From the IMG/VR virus record IMGVR_UViG_3300042731_003177, positions 1 to 38,320 of that record: a stretch of DNA of 38,320 nt. One strand, given 5' to 3'. The stretch is from a virus. How positions within the stretch are numbered: the stretch's first letter is position 1; every line of letters begins with the position of its first letter. Shown here one piece after another: positions 37,047-38,320 of the stretch. The notes below the pieces were generated by a model. The model searched no databases. It worked only from the letters and a program-made list of their open reading frames with translations, and was not told the DNA's origin. The position numbers were made by a program, and so were the translations under genes.

Positions 37047-37242
37047 GTTGGTTGGTTTGATCAAATGCCTTTTCGGACACCACGAATACTATTGCGTAGA
37101 ACGCTTTACTGACACCCACCGGCAGATAGCCTGTACCCGTTGCAATGGCGTGTGGATGATGTCCGACTACCCCCAGGCGGTAGTCAAGTGGGGGGCGCAT
37201 TTTGAGGAAGCAAAACGAGAGATCGAGGAGGTACGAGGATGA
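37039..37242 (+). CDS. Small zinc-binding protein, DUF1660-like
   Basis: This 67-residue protein has CLFGHHEYYC near the N-terminus and CTRC at about residue 32, matching the C-x-GH-x-C ... C-x-x-C pattern of a small prophage zinc-binding family (DUF1660-like). The end is a charged helix. It overlaps its neighbours by eight and four bases. Confidence 0.82.
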   Translation: MRRLVGLIKCLFGHHEYYCVERFTDTHRQIACTRCNGVWMMSDYPQAVVKWGAHFEEAKREIEEVRG

Positions 37243-37430
37243 ACAACAGTGATCGGACGGAAAAACTTATTCACTTGGAATTCGAAGATATGGGTCATGA
37301 TGAGGTTACGGTCATGGCGGGACTCGCGGAGGTGATGAGATTCGCACAAGATGACCTCGGAATAGACGAAGGTGGAGCCCAGCGAGTCGTAACGTGGCTT
37401 GCACAATACTACGGAGTCGTGCATGAGTAA
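37239..37430 (+). CDS. Small hypothetical protein, 63 residues
   Basis: An acidic helical protein (EVTVMAGLAEVMRFAQDDLG, GAQRVVTWLAQYYGV). Overlaps both neighbours (ATGA and eight bases). No family is recognised. Confidence 0.75.
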   Translation: MNNSDRTEKLIHLEFEDMGHDEVTVMAGLAEVMRFAQDDLGIDEGGAQRVVTWLAQYYGVVHE

Positions 37431-37797
37431 CACCCAACGAACCGACGCGCTGCGGGAGCGACTGGCTGAGGAAGCACATAAGGCATGGTCCGCTTGGATG
37501 AGATATCTCTTCTCAAAAAGCGTTGAATTGAATGATGGGATCGTTCTTGTCCCGAAGTGGGCGGTAGACCGATGGAATCGACAGATGACGACTGCTTATG
37601 CTGACCTCTCAGAGGACGAGAAAGAGTCCGATCGGAGAGAAGCAGATCGTTATCTCGTTCACATCGAGCAGCTTGAGCAACTGGTCCAGCGGGCATATCC
37701 ATTTGTAGATCATGCGTCGCATCATTCTGATGCTCGCCAATGGATCGCCGACCACGACCGGATCATGCATGGAGGCGAAGATGCTCCAAGTGAGTAG
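37423..37797 (+). CDS. Conserved phage accessory protein
   Basis: The 124-residue protein fits a common phage family without known function: RERLAEEAHKAWSAWMRYLF at the start, then VLVPKWAVDRWNRQMTTAYA, and LSEDEKESDRREADRYL as the typical motif. It starts at ATG 37423 after GGAG. The end is acidic. Confidence 0.85.
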   Translation: MSNTQRTDALRERLAEEAHKAWSAWMRYLFSKSVELNDGIVLVPKWAVDRWNRQMTTAYADLSEDEKESDRREADRYLVHIEQLEQLVQRAYPFVDHASHHSDARQWIADHDRIMHGGEDAPSE

Positions 37798-38143
37798 TGT
37801 CCGAAGTGTGAAAGCTGCTCGAAAGTCGTATCACTGCGATTGGTGCTACGAGCGCATCGAGACCGGAAAATCGTACCAGACGTGGTTCACATATGGGGAG
37901 GCTGTAACGGCGCGGATGCACCCTGAGTGCTTTGCGGCGATGCAGAAGGCTGATATTGACAAAGAGCTACCACCAGCCGGGACCTACCGACGTGGTTGTT
38001 GGTGCGGTGAGCGAGAAGAGCATTGCAACTGCATACGCACCGTACGGGGAGGCGAAGATGCAAACACAGGGCGAAGTGATGAGACACGAAATGCTGTGCA
38101 AGCTTCCCGCTCCGCCCTTGCCGACGCCGAGGAGACCCCATGA
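37781..38143 (+). CDS. Small zinc-finger-like phage protein
   Basis: The 120-residue protein has YHCDWCYERIETGKSYQTW near the N-terminus, MHPECFAAM about residue 52, and CWCGEREEHCNC near residue 80, together giving several Cys/His ligands for zinc. The family is common in phage genomes and has no known role. The ATG at 37781 follows GGAGG; in-frame ATGs further upstream overlap the previous gene more deeply. Confidence 0.8.
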   Translation: MLQVSSVRSVKAARKSYHCDWCYERIETGKSYQTWFTYGEAVTARMHPECFAAMQKADIDKELPPAGTYRRGCWCGEREEHCNCIRTVRGGEDANTGRSDETRNAVQASRSALADAEETP

Positions 38144-38320
38144 CATTCCGCGAGCTCCTAGCCGACCGGCCCAACCGTATTGATATGAGCGCACTCGTTG
38201 ATGAGGGGAGCGTTGCGAGTGAGGCATCCGGACACAGCGATCTTCTCGAGGCGATGCGTGATACCGGAGATGTGCTGCACTACAGCCGAGAGCGCAGCGA
38301 GAAAGGAGTGGTCTACTACA
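38140..38320 (+). CDS. N-terminal part of the small protein that spans the contig junction
   Basis: The gene starts at ATG 38140 with an ATGA overlap to the zinc-finger-like gene and runs off the right edge. Joined at the 69-base overlap it continues at the left edge and ends at 135-137, giving 82 residues. The start (MTFRELLADRPNRIDMSALV) looks like a small helical protein. No family is recognised. Confidence 0.8.
   Translation, partial: MTFRELLADRPNRIDMSALVDEGSVASEASGHSDLLEAMRDTGDVLHYSRERSEKGVVYY
38252..38320. repeat. Terminal direct repeat, right copy
   Basis: Exact match to positions 1-69; see the left copy. The unique circle is therefore 38,251 bases. Confidence 0.95.

Overview
The window is a complete or nearly complete genome of a tailed bacteriophage with a siphovirus-type gene set. 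The first 69 bases (1-69) are repeated exactly as the last 69 (38252-38320), and one reading frame runs off the right edge and continues in frame from the left edge. The molecule is therefore circular, circularly permuted or terminally redundant, with about 38,251 unique bases. The host cannot be named from the sequence. The strong sigma70-like promoters, Shine-Dalgarno sites, ATGA/TGATG gene overlaps and moderate G+C indicate a bacterium. I see no integrase, CI-like repressor, DNA polymerase, helicase or convincing endolysin.

Layout, read from the control region at 33.73-33.88 kb. Two divergent promoters share an inverted repeat. Rightward, 33883 through the junction to 512 is a string of small early-type genes (alanine-repeat DUF7666-like, small zinc proteins, YopX). 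Leftward, 33730 to 23890 carries a ribbon-helix-helix regulator, small proteins, an ERF annealase, a YqaJ exonuclease, HNH, SSB, a RuvC-like resolvase, a tRNA and a tRNA-like element, an ASCH-like protein, a DNA methyltransferase, and a replication initiator with internal 12-bp repeats. A second strong leftward promoter at 23.77-23.80 kb, with a palindrome filling its spacer, heads a set of small genes separated by RNA hairpins. Just upstream of it is a near-consensus parS (ParB-binding) site.

From 22.07 down to 18.29 kb is the most unusual part: six overlapping genes resembling a nonulosonic (sialic/pseudaminic-type) acid pathway. They are a PseB/CapD-like dehydratase, a DegT-family aminotransferase, a NeuB/PseI-like synthase, an N-formyltransferase, a GNAT-like acyltransferase and a CMP-sugar cytidylyltransferase. 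They run almost in biochemical order, and the aminotransferase and synthase are strikingly short. A promoter at 18.24-18.26 kb then leads into a PP-loop protein and the virion block: small and large terminase, portal, minor head protein, scaffold, major capsid, a possible decoration protein, two tandem Rossmann-like paralogues, head-tail connectors, major tail protein, a tail chaperone with a canonical -1 slippery site, tape measure, tail hub and a collar fibre with an Mtd-like N-terminus.

Main hypothesis: the phage makes a CMP-activated nonulosonic acid. The two paralogues inside the head gene block have glycosyltransferase-like (Maf/GT42-like) features and are candidates for attaching it, perhaps to the virion or the host surface. 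This rests on motifs and gene context and is unproven.
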